Shown here: one piece after another, positions 38,476 through 48,075 of the stretch
Layout of the letters: the number at the start of each line of letters is the position of its first letter
Position numbering within the stretch: the first letter of the stretch is position 1
Source of the DNA: Parabacteroides sp. 52
GTDB taxonomy: Bacteria; Bacteroidota; Bacteroidia; Bacteroidales; Tannerellaceae
DNA length: 62,632 nt
Reading direction: 5' to 3'
Assembly: GCF_010500925.1 (NCBI RefSeq)
Contig: NZ_QVMG01000012.1
Span: forward strand, 24,742-87,373
The notes under the pieces: generated by a model
What the model saw: only the letters and a program-made list of their open reading frames with translations
Databases searched by the model: none
Told to the model about the DNA's origin: nothing
Translations under genes and position numbers: made by a program

Positions 38476-39759
38476 ATGAAATATCTTTGGTTAGTCATAT
38501 GTCTTTGTTCCGCTTTGGCCGTCTCCGGTCAGAAGTCGGCTGCTGTCAAGAAACTGGAAGAACAACGCAAGGCGGCTCTTGCCGAGATCGAGACGACGAA
38601 CCAATTGCTTAAAGAAACTACCCAGACAGCAAAAAACTCGCTGAACAGACTCAACCTTCTCTCCCGGCAAATCCTCTCCAGAAAGCAGGTAATCCTGTTA
38701 TTGAACCAGGAGATGGCCGCTATCGACAACCAGGTAAATACCCTGCGCAAAGAAATAACCGAACTGGAGAAAGAGTTAAAAGGCAAACAGGAGAATTACG
38801 GAAAGTCTGTCCAGGGAATGCAGCGACGCAACACCTCGCAAGATAAGTTACTCTTTATTTTCTCTGCGGACAATTTCGGACAATCTATGCGCCGCATGCG
38901 TTATCTGCGCGAATATGCCTATTGGCAGAAGCAACAAGCCGCCGTAATTGTAGAAAAACAAAAAGAGATCACCGCCAAACAACAGGAGTTACAAAAGACA
39001 CGAGAAGAAAAACAACTCTTGTTGGGAGAGCGGGAAGAAGAAAACAAAAAACTGGTCAACGAAGAATCTAACCAAAAGAAAGAGGTACAGGCACTAAATA
39101 AAAAACAAAAAGACCTGCAAGCCCAATTGAAGAAGAAAAAACAACAAGCTGACGCGTTAAACCGTCAGATCGAAAAACAAATAGCCGAAGAGATTGCCAA
39201 AGCGGAGGCAGAAGCCAAAGCCGCCCGTGAAAAGGCAGAAGCGGAAGCACGGAAAAGCGGAAAGAAACTGCCGACGCAGGCCGAACGGGTAGCCGACACC
39301 AAAGGAGGATATGCAATGACCAAGGCGGAGAAAGAACTCTCCGACAACTTTGCTGCTAACCGCGGACGCTTGCCATTCCCGCTGGAAGGAAGGTATACCA
39401 TTGTCGGCACCTTTGGTGAACAACAACACCAGGAACTGAAATATGTCCGGACAAATAACAGTGGTATTGATATCCAGACAGTACCCGGTACAGATGCTCG
39501 CGCCGTATTCCAGGGAGAGGTAACCCGTGTCTTTGTTGTCCCCGGATATAATAATTCGGTGATCATCCGTCACGGGAACTACCTGACCGTATACAGTAAT
39601 CTCAGTCAGGTATATGTAAAAGCCGGCGACAAGGTGAAAACCCGCCAGGCTATCGGTAAGATTTTTACAGATACGGAAAATAGTCATACGACAATCCTGC
39701 ATTTTCAGCTTTGGAAAGAAAAGACAAAACTGAACCCTGCTCCTTGGTTGGATAGGTAG
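38476..39759 (+). CDS. EnvC-like protein with degenerate M23/LytM domain
   Basis: This 427-residue protein has a signal peptide (to about VSGQ), a long coiled coil (about 25-260, rich in E, K and Q) and a C-terminal LytM domain (about 300-427). The zinc ligands are changed: the first His of HxxxD is Asn (NSGID), HLS is NLS (YSNLS), and HxH is ILH (TILHFQLW). As in EnvC, it probably activates an amidase at division or in envelope remodelling rather than cutting peptidoglycan. It ends the TPR-DUF4292 unit. Confidence 0.92.
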   Translation: MKYLWLVICLCSALAVSGQKSAAVKKLEEQRKAALAEIETTNQLLKETTQTAKNSLNRLNLLSRQILSRKQVILLLNQEMAAIDNQVNTLRKEITELEKELKGKQENYGKSVQGMQRRNTSQDKLLFIFSADNFGQSMRRMRYLREYAYWQKQQAAVIVEKQKEITAKQQELQKTREEKQLLLGEREEENKKLVNEESNQKKEVQALNKKQKDLQAQLKKKKQQADALNRQIEKQIAEEIAKAEAEAKAAREKAEAEARKSGKKLPTQAERVADTKGGYAMTKAEKELSDNFAANRGRLPFPLEGRYTIVGTFGEQQHQELKYVRTNNSGIDIQTVPGTDARAVFQGEVTRVFVVPGYNNSVIIRHGNYLTVYSNLSQVYVKAGDKVKTRQAIGKIFTDTENSHTTILHFQLWKEKTKLNPAPWLDR

Positions 39760-39787
39760 TAGTATGCGTGTTTTCCTGTTTTTCATA

Positions 39788-39795
39788 TACCTTTG
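39788..39795 (+). promoter_or_regulatory. -7 promoter element for nhaC
   Basis: TACCTTTG matches TAnnTTTG, 33 bases before the ATG at 39829. Confidence 0.6.
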
Positions 39796-39828
39796 TAGCG
39801 ATATAAATCAAATAAGAAATTGTTTTTG

Positions 39829-41304
39829 ATGGAAGAAACGCCACGCAAATTACCATCTCCCCTTCTCTCCCTGATACCTTTATTGGTATTGGTCGTTCTC
39901 CTCTTTTTTACGATACGCATCTTCGGCAGTGATGCTTTGGGAGGAGGCAGTCAGGTTGTATTGCTGACGACAACAGCCGTCTGCTCTTTCCTGGCTATTG
40001 TCTTTGGCAAAGTGAAGTGGCGGGCAATCGAAGAAGCCATATGTAACAATATCCTGGGGGTATCCGTTGCCCTCATTATCCTGTTATTGATAGGGGCATT
40101 GGCAGGCAGTTGGATGATAAGTGGGGTCGTGCCGACACTGATCTATTATGGTATGCAGATTATCCATCCCAACTTCTTTCTCGTTTCCTGCTGCATCATT
40201 TGTGCCATCGTATCCGTAATGACAGGCAGTTCATGGACAACAATTGCAACCATGGGCATAGCCCTTATGGGCATAGGAGAGGCACAGGGCTTTTCAACCG
40301 GATGGACTGCCGGGGCTATTATCTCCGGTGCTTATTTCGGAGATAAGATATCTCCTTTATCAGACACTACTATATTGGCCTCGTCAGTAACAGGCACCCC
40401 TTTATTCACCCATATCCGTTACCTGATGTATACCACCCTTCCCTCTATTTTTATCTCGCTGGTAATCTTTACTATTGCCGGATTTACACACGAAGGAACG
40501 GGCATGGAACAGATAACTTCCTATGCTGCTTCTTTGAAGGAGCATTTCCATATATCCGGCGGCTTATTAGTTGTTCCCCTTATCACCGGTATACTTATTG
40601 TCCGGCGGGTGCCGTCTATCATCACCTTATTCCTCTCTGCCGCCCTGGCCGGCCTATTGGCTGTACTCTTCCAACCCCATCTTTTACAGGAGATATCCGG
40701 AATGGCGGAGGCAGGGGGAGAATCCTTGTTCAGAGGACTGTTTATCACCTTCTTCGGCAATACACAGATAGAGATGGGCAATGCGGAATTAAACGAGCTT
40801 GTCTCCACCCGTGGCATGGCCGGTATGATGGATACGATCTGGCTCATCCTCTGTGCTATGTGTTTTGGAGGGGCGATGACGGCAAGTGGGATGTTGGAAA
40901 GTATCCTTTCAGTCTTTACCCGCTTTATGCACCGCCGGGTGAATATGGTCTCTTCGACCGTAGCGTCGGGACTCTTATTGAATATATGCACGGCCGATCA
41001 ATATATCTCCATCCTTCTTACGGGTAATATGTTTAAAGACATTTACAAGAAGAATGGGTATGAAAGCTGTTTGTTGAGCCGTACAACAGAAGATGCGGTC
41101 ACTGTTACTTCCGTTCTTGTGCCCTGGAATACCTGTGGGATGACACAAGCCACGGTGCTCGGGGTAGCTACTATGACCTATCTACCCTATTGCTTTTTTA
41201 ATCTGATCAGTCCGGTTATGAGTATCCTTATTGCCCTTATGGGTTATAAAATAAAAGGTCCCATCGTACCCCAAGAGGAGACTCAAACAGAGTCACTCTC
41301 ATAA
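39829..41304 (+). CDS. nhaC: NhaC-type Na+/H+ antiporter
   Basis: This 491-residue protein has about eleven or twelve membrane helices. Family segments include SVMTGSSWTTIATMGIALMGIGEAQG, SGAYFGDKISPLSDTTILASSVTG and NICTADQYISILLTGNMFKDIY. It exchanges internal Na+ for external protons, helping Na+ and pH balance. The ATG at 39829 is preferred over a TTG three codons earlier. The next gene, 44 bases downstream, is a cation-coupled symporter, suggesting linked ion cycling. The NhaC label is by family resemblance. Confidence 0.9.
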   Translation: MEETPRKLPSPLLSLIPLLVLVVLLFFTIRIFGSDALGGGSQVVLLTTTAVCSFLAIVFGKVKWRAIEEAICNNILGVSVALIILLLIGALAGSWMISGVVPTLIYYGMQIIHPNFFLVSCCIICAIVSVMTGSSWTTIATMGIALMGIGEAQGFSTGWTAGAIISGAYFGDKISPLSDTTILASSVTGTPLFTHIRYLMYTTLPSIFISLVIFTIAGFTHEGTGMEQITSYAASLKEHFHISGGLLVVPLITGILIVRRVPSIITLFLSAALAGLLAVLFQPHLLQEISGMAEAGGESLFRGLFITFFGNTQIEMGNAELNELVSTRGMAGMMDTIWLILCAMCFGGAMTASGMLESILSVFTRFMHRRVNMVSSTVASGLLLNICTADQYISILLTGNMFKDIYKKNGYESCLLSRTTEDAVTVTSVLVPWNTCGMTQATVLGVATMTYLPYCFFNLISPVMSILIALMGYKIKGPIVPQEETQTESLS

Positions 41305-41348
41305 CTCCCTGGGGAGAAGGGGGAAGGGAGCCATATAAATTATATGAT

Positions 41349-42530
41349 ATGAAAAAGAGTAGAGTATCCTTGTTAGGATGGGTCGTTATCGCCCTTGTCA
41401 GCGGCATTGTTTTCGGACACTTCCTTCCCGATGCCATTGCCCGCATCTTTGTGACCTTTAATTCTTTGTTCGGTAATTTCCTTTCCTTCGCCATTCCATT
41501 GATTATCCTGGGGTTGGTAACTCCTGCTATCGGTGACTTGGGAAAAGGAGCCGGCAAGCTATTGGCTTTGACAGCCCTTATCGCCTATGGCTCTACCCTC
41601 TTCTCGGGGTTCTTTACCTATTTCAGTTGTTCGGCGGTATTCCCGCAGATAATCTCACCCAGTGCCGAACTGGTTGCTGTGGAGAATCCGGAAGACTTTA
41701 TGTTGAAACCCTATTTTGTCGTGGGCATGCCTCCTTTGATGGATGTGATGACTGCTTTACTCCTGTCTTTTACGATCGGCTTGGGATTATCGATTATCAG
41801 TGGTACGACCTTACGCAATGGATTCAATGATTTTAAAGATATCATCATCCAAGTAATCGAAAGCGTCATCATCCCTCTTTTACCGCTTCATATCTTTGGT
41901 ATTTTCCTGAATATGACTGTAAGCGGACAGGTGGCAGGTATTCTTTTCATGTTCGTCAAAGTCATCCTTGTAATCTTTATCCTGCATATCTTACTCTTAT
42001 TGATTCAGTTCCTGATCGCCGGTGGCGTGAGTGGCAAAAATCCATTCCGCCTGTTACGTAATATGCTCCCGGCCTACGCTACCGCTTTAGGTACCCAGTC
42101 TTCGGCAGCTACTATCCCGGTCACCCTGAAGCAAACGCTGAGAAACGGTGTAAGCGAAAATATTGCAGTTTTTACCATTCCTTTATGTGCCACAATCCAT
42201 TTATCGGGCAGCACGATGAAGATCGTTGCCTGTGCCATGGCGATCATGCTTATGGCCGGTGAACCGATACATCTCGCAGCATACAGTGGCTTCATCATGA
42301 TGCTCGGGATAGCCATGGTTGCCGCCCCCGGTGTTCCCGGAGGAGCGATTATGGCAGCTTTGGGCATTCTGCAGACAATGCTCGGTTTCAACGAGACTTT
42401 ACAGGCACTGATGATCGCCCTCTATATAGCTATGGATAGTTTCGGTACAGCCTGTAATGTAACAGGTGACGGTGCCATTGCCGTATTGGTTGACCGGATT
42501 GCCGGAAAACGCCCCAGAGAATCCGCTTGA
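41349..42530 (+). CDS. Dicarboxylate/amino acid:cation symporter (DAACS family)
   Basis: This 393-residue protein has about eight membrane helices and two re-entrant loops. Family motifs are AIPLIILGLVTPAIG, GTQSSAATIPVTLK (hairpin 1), and MDSFGTACNVTGDGAIAVLVD near the C-terminus, in which the usual D-x-x-R/T-x-x-x-N-V-x-G-D pattern is kept as D-S-F-G-T-A-C-N-V-T-G-D. It probably takes up acidic or neutral amino acids, or dicarboxylates, with Na+ or H+; the substrate cannot be read. Confidence 0.9.
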   Translation: MKKSRVSLLGWVVIALVSGIVFGHFLPDAIARIFVTFNSLFGNFLSFAIPLIILGLVTPAIGDLGKGAGKLLALTALIAYGSTLFSGFFTYFSCSAVFPQIISPSAELVAVENPEDFMLKPYFVVGMPPLMDVMTALLLSFTIGLGLSIISGTTLRNGFNDFKDIIIQVIESVIIPLLPLHIFGIFLNMTVSGQVAGILFMFVKVILVIFILHILLLLIQFLIAGGVSGKNPFRLLRNMLPAYATALGTQSSAATIPVTLKQTLRNGVSENIAVFTIPLCATIHLSGSTMKIVACAMAIMLMAGEPIHLAAYSGFIMMLGIAMVAAPGVPGGAIMAALGILQTMLGFNETLQALMIALYIAMDSFGTACNVTGDGAIAVLVDRIAGKRPRESA

Positions 42531-42575
42531 TTATTACATAAGAGTACGTATCTTTGTTTAATATAAGATTATACC

Positions 42576-44321
42576 ATGAAATACCGAATATCCGTTTTTG
42601 CTTTTCTGTTATTTGTGTTTTTATTTGCCTTTCTGGAATGGATCTATAAATACCATTTTGCCTTTATCGAACAAAATCAAATGTTTCTGTTTACCGGTTA
42701 CTATTTCCGGGAGATGGTGGTTCATCCGGGAGGACTTGCCCATTATATTGCCGAGTTTCTGGTACAGTTTTTTGTCCGTCCGTATGGCGGATCGTTTATC
42801 AATGCGATATTACTGACGGCAACAGGCATACTGACAGCCCTGATATGCAAGCGGATCAGTCCGTCCAAACCGCTTTATATCTTATATGTCCTACCGGTTA
42901 TTTCCCTTTTATGTATGCATTTCGATTTCAATTATCTCTATCAGGGAACAGTCGCTTTCTTATTGATGTTGGGAGCGTTCTATCTGTATATCTCCTTGCG
43001 TGCATTGAATATGAGGCTACTTATGGGTGCCCTTTCCGTCTTCCTGCTTTTCTGGTGGGCCGGACCGGTAGCTCTTCTATATGCGCTCTCTGCCCTTCTC
43101 TGGGAAGGAATAAACCGCAATCCGAAAGCTTATCTTGCGGCAATACTTCCGGTAGAGTCGCTTGTTTTAGCTTTTGTCAGTGTTTATTTCAGCGAGATCG
43201 GTACTTTTCGTTTTGCTTTTCTGCCGGATATGTACTACCATAATGGTCTGGTTCCCGGTAAACACATCTATTTCTCCTGGATCAGTCTATTCCTCGTTCT
43301 GGTAATCAGCAAACTCTTCCATAACTCCAAGCCAATCTCTGTCAAAAAAGAGATCGTGCATAGTGTAGCCCAGTTACTGCTGATCGTTGTGATTGGCTGG
43401 CTTTTCATTGCCGAATATATAGATGTCAAGTCGGCCCGCCTGAAAAGATTCGATTATTGTGCCCGCTTTGAACAGTGGGACCCCCTTATAGAAATGTCTA
43501 AAGGCCCTCTCTCCAACTATCTCTATATGAATTATCTGAACCTGGCCCTTGCCCAGAAAGGGCGGTTGGCCGACGATCTCTTCTTATACGATCAACGGGG
43601 AATCGATGGCCTCTTCCTTCCCTGGAACAGGACATTGCAGCCTTCTATTATGCTTAGCGATATTCATTTTGCCATCGGTAACAGTGCCATCGCCCAGGAA
43701 ATGGCATTCGAGAGCAGCGTGAGTACACCCGGTTACGGCAACCCCCGCTTATTCAAACGCTTGATACAAACGAACCTGATTTACGGAGCTTATCCCGTTG
43801 CGGAGAAATACCTGGATATCCTCGAAAAAACGTTATATTATCGCTCCTGGGCAAAAAAACACCGCGACTTCCTTTATAACGATGAAAAGGTAGAAAAAGA
43901 CCCTTTGTTGGGAGAGAAAAGAAGGTGTTTGATCGACACGAACTTTATCGTGAATCATACATCGGCAAGTACCGACCTTCTTCTTATTGCCGCTCAGAAC
44001 CCCGGTCATAAGACTGCCATTGAATATTTCGGATGTGCCGCCCTATTGACGAAAGATATGAATCAGTTTAAAAACCTTATTGAGACCTATTACGGCACGG
44101 ATATTCTGCCCACTCTGCCTCGTTCCTTCCAGGAAGCGGTCATTATCCTTTACGAAGGACAACCGGAGATGTGGGAACATTATAAAATACCCGAAGAGAT
44201 GATCCGTCGCTTCCAGGAATATAAAAAACAAGTATTGGCGCATCGCAACAACAGCGGAGCAGCCAATCTCTTGAGACGTTCCTTCGGTGATACCTGTTGG
44301 TTCTATTTCATGTTCAAATAA
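42576..44321 (+). CDS. DUF6057 multi-pass membrane protein
   Basis: This 581-residue protein has about ten membrane helices in the first 290 residues (ISVFAFLLFVFLFAFLEWIYKYHFAF, FINAILLTATGILTALIC, SLFLVLVISKLF, LLLIVVIGWLFIAEYI) followed by a soluble, TPR-like helical domain of about 290 residues. It matches the DUF6057 group of Bacteroidetes. The function is unknown. It is followed after only 5 bases by a CXXCH/TolB-like lipoprotein, and the pair likely acts together. Confidence 0.8.
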   Translation: MKYRISVFAFLLFVFLFAFLEWIYKYHFAFIEQNQMFLFTGYYFREMVVHPGGLAHYIAEFLVQFFVRPYGGSFINAILLTATGILTALICKRISPSKPLYILYVLPVISLLCMHFDFNYLYQGTVAFLLMLGAFYLYISLRALNMRLLMGALSVFLLFWWAGPVALLYALSALLWEGINRNPKAYLAAILPVESLVLAFVSVYFSEIGTFRFAFLPDMYYHNGLVPGKHIYFSWISLFLVLVISKLFHNSKPISVKKEIVHSVAQLLLIVVIGWLFIAEYIDVKSARLKRFDYCARFEQWDPLIEMSKGPLSNYLYMNYLNLALAQKGRLADDLFLYDQRGIDGLFLPWNRTLQPSIMLSDIHFAIGNSAIAQEMAFESSVSTPGYGNPRLFKRLIQTNLIYGAYPVAEKYLDILEKTLYYRSWAKKHRDFLYNDEKVEKDPLLGEKRRCLIDTNFIVNHTSASTDLLLIAAQNPGHKTAIEYFGCAALLTKDMNQFKNLIETYYGTDILPTLPRSFQEAVIILYEGQPEMWEHYKIPEEMIRRFQEYKKQVLAHRNNSGAANLLRRSFGDTCWFYFMFK

Positions 44322-44326
44322 AACAT

Positions 44327-45799
44327 ATGGTTATGATAAACAAAATATTTTTCCTCTCTCTGATTCTTTTGTTCACGGCTTGCTCACATGCACCGGTCTC
44401 CCTTGATCAGGAGCGTAACGAAGGAGCACCGATCTTCCCGGATTATGCCGATTGCACGATCCCATCAAATATCGCCCCGTTAAACTTTCAATTAACCGTT
44501 CCCTACGAAGAAGCCTGTATTGTTTTTACCGACAAAGACGAAAGCTGGGAGGTGATTGCCCGGAAAGGTCAATTTACAATCCCTGCTTCCCGCTGGAAGA
44601 AGATGTTGCTGAAGAATAAGGGAGATAAGGTCTCCGTCAAAACAATGGCTAAAATCGAAGGGAAATGGGTCGGATACCTGCCTTTCACCTTTCGCATAGC
44701 TCCTGATCCGATAGACCCTTATATCGCTTACCGCCTTATCGAGCCGGGATACGAACTTTGGAATAAGATGGGTATTTACCAGCGTAACCTTGAAAGTTAT
44801 AAAGAAACAGCGATCATGGAGAATAAGCTGAGCGAAGGAAACTGTATGAACTGCCACTCTTTCCGCATGCAGCAACCCGACAAGATGGTGTTCCATATGC
44901 GTGGAAAAATTGGCTGTACGATACTCATAGACGGTGAAAAGATAGAAAAATTAAACACCCAAACCAATTACACCATCTCTTCCCTGGTTTATCCCTACTG
45001 GCATCCCGAAGGACGGTATATAGCCTTTTCGGTGAATGATACCAAACAGGCCTTTCATATGAACCATTCGAACAGGGTAGAGGTGTTCGACCATAAGTCC
45101 GACGTGGTCGTATACGACACGGAGAAACACGATATCATCACCTCTCCCCTCTTGTTTTCAAAAAAGTCTTTTGAGACATTCCCTACTTTCTCGCCGGATG
45201 GGAAAACGCTCTATTTCTGTTCTGCCGATTCCTGCCATCTGCCGGAGGACTTCGAGGAGGTGAAATACAGCCTGTGTGCCATCTCTTTTGATGCGGAAAA
45301 CCGTCGCTTCGGCACAACGGTTGACACCTTGTATAATGCCCCTTTACAGGGACGCAGCGTCTCTTTCCCCCGCATCTCTCCCGATGGAAAGTATCTGTTG
45401 TATACCTTAGCGGATTACGGGAATTTCTCTATCTGGCACAAAGATGCCGACCTCTATATGATAAACCTGTCGACAGGCGCACATTATCCTTTAGAAGCAG
45501 CCAATAGTCCGGATGTAGAGAGTTATCATTCCTGGAGCAGTAACAGCCGTTGGGTGGTATTCAGCAGCCGACGGATCGACGGACTTTATACACGTCCCTA
45601 TATGACGTATATCAATGCAGAGGGACAGGCAGAGAAACCCTTCCTATTACCTCAGAAAGAGGTGGACTTCTACCATCGTTTCATGAAATCGTATAATATT
45701 CCTGAATTTATTGTGGGGAAGGTGAAGGACCAAAGGTTTGAGATCGGTCAAAAAGCCAAAAAGGAAAAAGGCAGAACGGTTACATTCATGGGCAAATAA
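44327..45799 (+). CDS. TolB-like propeller lipoprotein with a CXXCH heme motif
   Basis: The start at 44327 (MVMINKIFF) gives 490 residues with a lipobox (LLFTACSHA). An N-terminal beta-rich domain (about 30-150) precedes C173-M-N-C176-H177, a canonical c-type heme-binding motif. After it lie PD40/TolB-like blades (YPYWHPEGRYIAFSVN, FPTFSPDGKTLYFCS, FPRISPDGKYLLYTLA, SWSSNSRWVVFSSRR). It resembles proteins annotated as TolB or cytochrome c-related in Bacteroidetes. Heme attachment is inferred from the motif only. It follows DUF6057 directly. Confidence 0.85.
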   Translation: MVMINKIFFLSLILLFTACSHAPVSLDQERNEGAPIFPDYADCTIPSNIAPLNFQLTVPYEEACIVFTDKDESWEVIARKGQFTIPASRWKKMLLKNKGDKVSVKTMAKIEGKWVGYLPFTFRIAPDPIDPYIAYRLIEPGYELWNKMGIYQRNLESYKETAIMENKLSEGNCMNCHSFRMQQPDKMVFHMRGKIGCTILIDGEKIEKLNTQTNYTISSLVYPYWHPEGRYIAFSVNDTKQAFHMNHSNRVEVFDHKSDVVVYDTEKHDIITSPLLFSKKSFETFPTFSPDGKTLYFCSADSCHLPEDFEEVKYSLCAISFDAENRRFGTTVDTLYNAPLQGRSVSFPRISPDGKYLLYTLADYGNFSIWHKDADLYMINLSTGAHYPLEAANSPDVESYHSWSSNSRWVVFSSRRIDGLYTRPYMTYINAEGQAEKPFLLPQKEVDFYHRFMKSYNIPEFIVGKVKDQRFEIGQKAKKEKGRTVTFMGK

Positions 45800-45808
45800 A
45801 ACGGGTTG

Positions 45809-45865
45809 AAACAAAAGTTCCTCCGGTTATGAAACATTTGTTTCACGCCGGAGGAACTTTTGTTT
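45809..45865. terminator. Long bidirectional terminator (TolB-like / S46)
   Basis: A perfect 18-bp stem (45809-45826 with 45848-45865; core AAAGTTCCTCCGG) encloses an inner 7-bp hairpin TGAAACA / TGTTTCA (45830-45845). T-rich flanks are on both sides, between convergent genes. Confidence 0.9.
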
Positions 45866-45882
45866 TATGCCGGAGAAAGGTT

Positions 45883-48018
45883 TTATTTCACCAACTTGAG
45901 CTCTTCAATTAAGCGAGGACATTTTCCCCATTTATCGATCATAAAGAGTATGTAGCGCATATCGACATTGATACACCGTTGTAAGTCCGGTTCGAAAGCA
46001 ATATCTCCACTCATGGCTTCCCAGTTACCATCGAAAGCCAAACCGATCACCCGTCCGTTTTTATCAAACACAGGGCTGCCGGAGTTCCCTCCCGTAATGT
46101 CATTGTTGGAAAGGAAACAAAGAGGCAAATTCCCCTTTTCATTGGCATAAGGGCCAAAGTCTTTACTGCCTATCAATTCGAGGATTTCCGGTTGCACCCA
46201 GAACTCATCGCTGGTAGCATCTTCTTTTTCAAAGATACCCTTTTCCGTAGAGAAATAATCATACCAGGCAGCGTCATACGGACGATACCCCAGGATAGAA
46301 CCATAACTCAGACGCATCGTGAAGTTGGCATCGGAAGAAAGGGCTTTCTCCGGATGCATCTCTTTCAGACCGGCAAAATAAAGACGTTCTCCCTTCGAGA
46401 TGTCATAATGCGATTTTCCCATCTCTTGTTGTATCTCAAAGATAGACATCAATGCCGAGAGGCTTAGTTCCGCTGCCGGATCTTTCTGCAGCTTCTTATA
46501 GGCTTTCGGATCTTTCAACAGGGCTTCGATCTTATCGTATGACAATAAAGACGTTTTGTGGAACACATCAGCCGCATATTTGCGATAGTCTCCTTTGTAT
46601 TTCTTGTCTACCTTCGCATAGATATCCGGCAGGTAAGCAGCCGGAACCGATTCTTTTACAATCTGCATCATGGCAGCCAACACTTTCTGGTCCATCGCCG
46701 GTTCATAGTCTTTAAAGAAAGGCTGGATACGATCTTCCAGGAAGATGTCTATTTCTTCCGGTGTCGATCCTTTCACATCTACACTCTGCACCATACGTGC
46801 CAGGCGAACAATCTCTGCACCTCCCCAAAACGCTTCGGTGAGATAGGTCTGTATACTTACATATTCGTTGGTTGAAGTATATCCGTTTTCCAACAGCGAC
46901 AATACCTCTCCGTATTTCTCCTGGCGGCTGGGGTCTTGGGCTACCCAGGCGGCAAAAGCGGCTTCTTCTTCTTTCTTGCGATCGATCACATGCAGGTTGG
47001 CCAAGCCCCGGTTCATTCCGATAGAGTTTTTCCAGTAGTTGGAGCTGCCGGCAAATTTAGAGGCATACTTAATACGTACGGCATCACTGGCAGCCATGCC
47101 TTCTTTCCATATCTCCTGTTTCACTTCACGCACAGCAATACGGGGTTTGTTTGAGTTCTCTATCCGTTGCTGTACACCCCAGGAACAAAGATACCGGTCG
47201 GTACTTCCCGGGAAACCGATAGTCATCGCATAGTCGTGTTCTTTGTATCCCTGGATAGAGACTTCAGCAACATATTTCGGCTGATAAGGTTTGTTGTCGG
47301 CACTGTATGCGGCAGGCAAATTATTTTCTCCGGCATATACACGGAACACAGAGAAGTCTCCGGTATGACGCGGCCACATCCAGTTGTCTGTATCTCCACC
47401 GAACTTACCCACTGAGCTGGGCGGGGTAAATACCAGACGCACATCACGGAAAACATCGTATACGACCAGGAAATATTTGTTGTTGTTATAAAACGGAATC
47501 ACACTGGCGGAAAGGAATTCGTTTTTACCGACAGAGTCGCAAATGGCCTTTCCGATAGAATCGGCGGCAGCCAGGCGGGCGAACTCAGTGTCGAGGCCTT
47601 CGATCTGACTGATCACGCGGTCGCTGACATCTATCGTTTCTTTCAGATAAAGAACACTTAATCCCGGCACAGGCAGCTCGTCTTCTTTGCGTTGAGAAAC
47701 AAAGCCGTCTTTCAAATAATCATGCTCCACACTGCTCAACTTCTGGATAGAACCGTATCCACAGTGATGATTGGTAAACAACAAGCCTTCTTGCGAAACA
47801 GTAATACCTGTACAACCGCCACCGAATATAACGACTGCATGCGCAATGGACGGATCGGTCTCACTATACAACTGTTCATACGAGGGGGTGAAACCCAGTT
47901 CGGCCATACGGGCCAGGTTCACCTTGTTTAATTCTTTCAATACCCACATACCTTCATCGGCATGTATCTGGCTTACTGCTATAACGAATAGCAGTAGACT
48001 TGCCCACATTTTTTTCAT
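45883..48018 (-). CDS. S46 dipeptidyl peptidase, DPP7-like
   Basis: This 711-residue protein has a signal peptide (to about IHA, residue 20), matching the length of P. gingivalis DPP7/DPP11. The catalytic His lies in TNHHCG (His85, the same number as in DPP11), the Asp in GGDTDNWMWPRHTGD (about 227) and the Ser in GNSGSPVF (about 652). The residue 18 after the Ser is Gly (FDGNW), as in DPP7, rather than the Arg that gives DPP11 its acidic preference. It removes dipeptides from peptide N-termini in the periplasm. It is not in an obvious operon. Confidence 0.95.
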   Translation of the reverse strand: MKKMWASLLLFVIAVSQIHADEGMWVLKELNKVNLARMAELGFTPSYEQLYSETDPSIAHAVVIFGGGCTGITVSQEGLLFTNHHCGYGSIQKLSSVEHDYLKDGFVSQRKEDELPVPGLSVLYLKETIDVSDRVISQIEGLDTEFARLAAADSIGKAICDSVGKNEFLSASVIPFYNNNKYFLVVYDVFRDVRLVFTPPSSVGKFGGDTDNWMWPRHTGDFSVFRVYAGENNLPAAYSADNKPYQPKYVAEVSIQGYKEHDYAMTIGFPGSTDRYLCSWGVQQRIENSNKPRIAVREVKQEIWKEGMAASDAVRIKYASKFAGSSNYWKNSIGMNRGLANLHVIDRKKEEEAAFAAWVAQDPSRQEKYGEVLSLLENGYTSTNEYVSIQTYLTEAFWGGAEIVRLARMVQSVDVKGSTPEEIDIFLEDRIQPFFKDYEPAMDQKVLAAMMQIVKESVPAAYLPDIYAKVDKKYKGDYRKYAADVFHKTSLLSYDKIEALLKDPKAYKKLQKDPAAELSLSALMSIFEIQQEMGKSHYDISKGERLYFAGLKEMHPEKALSSDANFTMRLSYGSILGYRPYDAAWYDYFSTEKGIFEKEDATSDEFWVQPEILELIGSKDFGPYANEKGNLPLCFLSNNDITGGNSGSPVFDKNGRVIGLAFDGNWEAMSGDIAFEPDLQRCINVDMRYILFMIDKWGKCPRLIEELKLVK

Positions 48019-48075
48019 AACTTCTATTTTAATTGTATGTATAATTTGTATGCATTGTTATTTCTTCCCTTCAAT

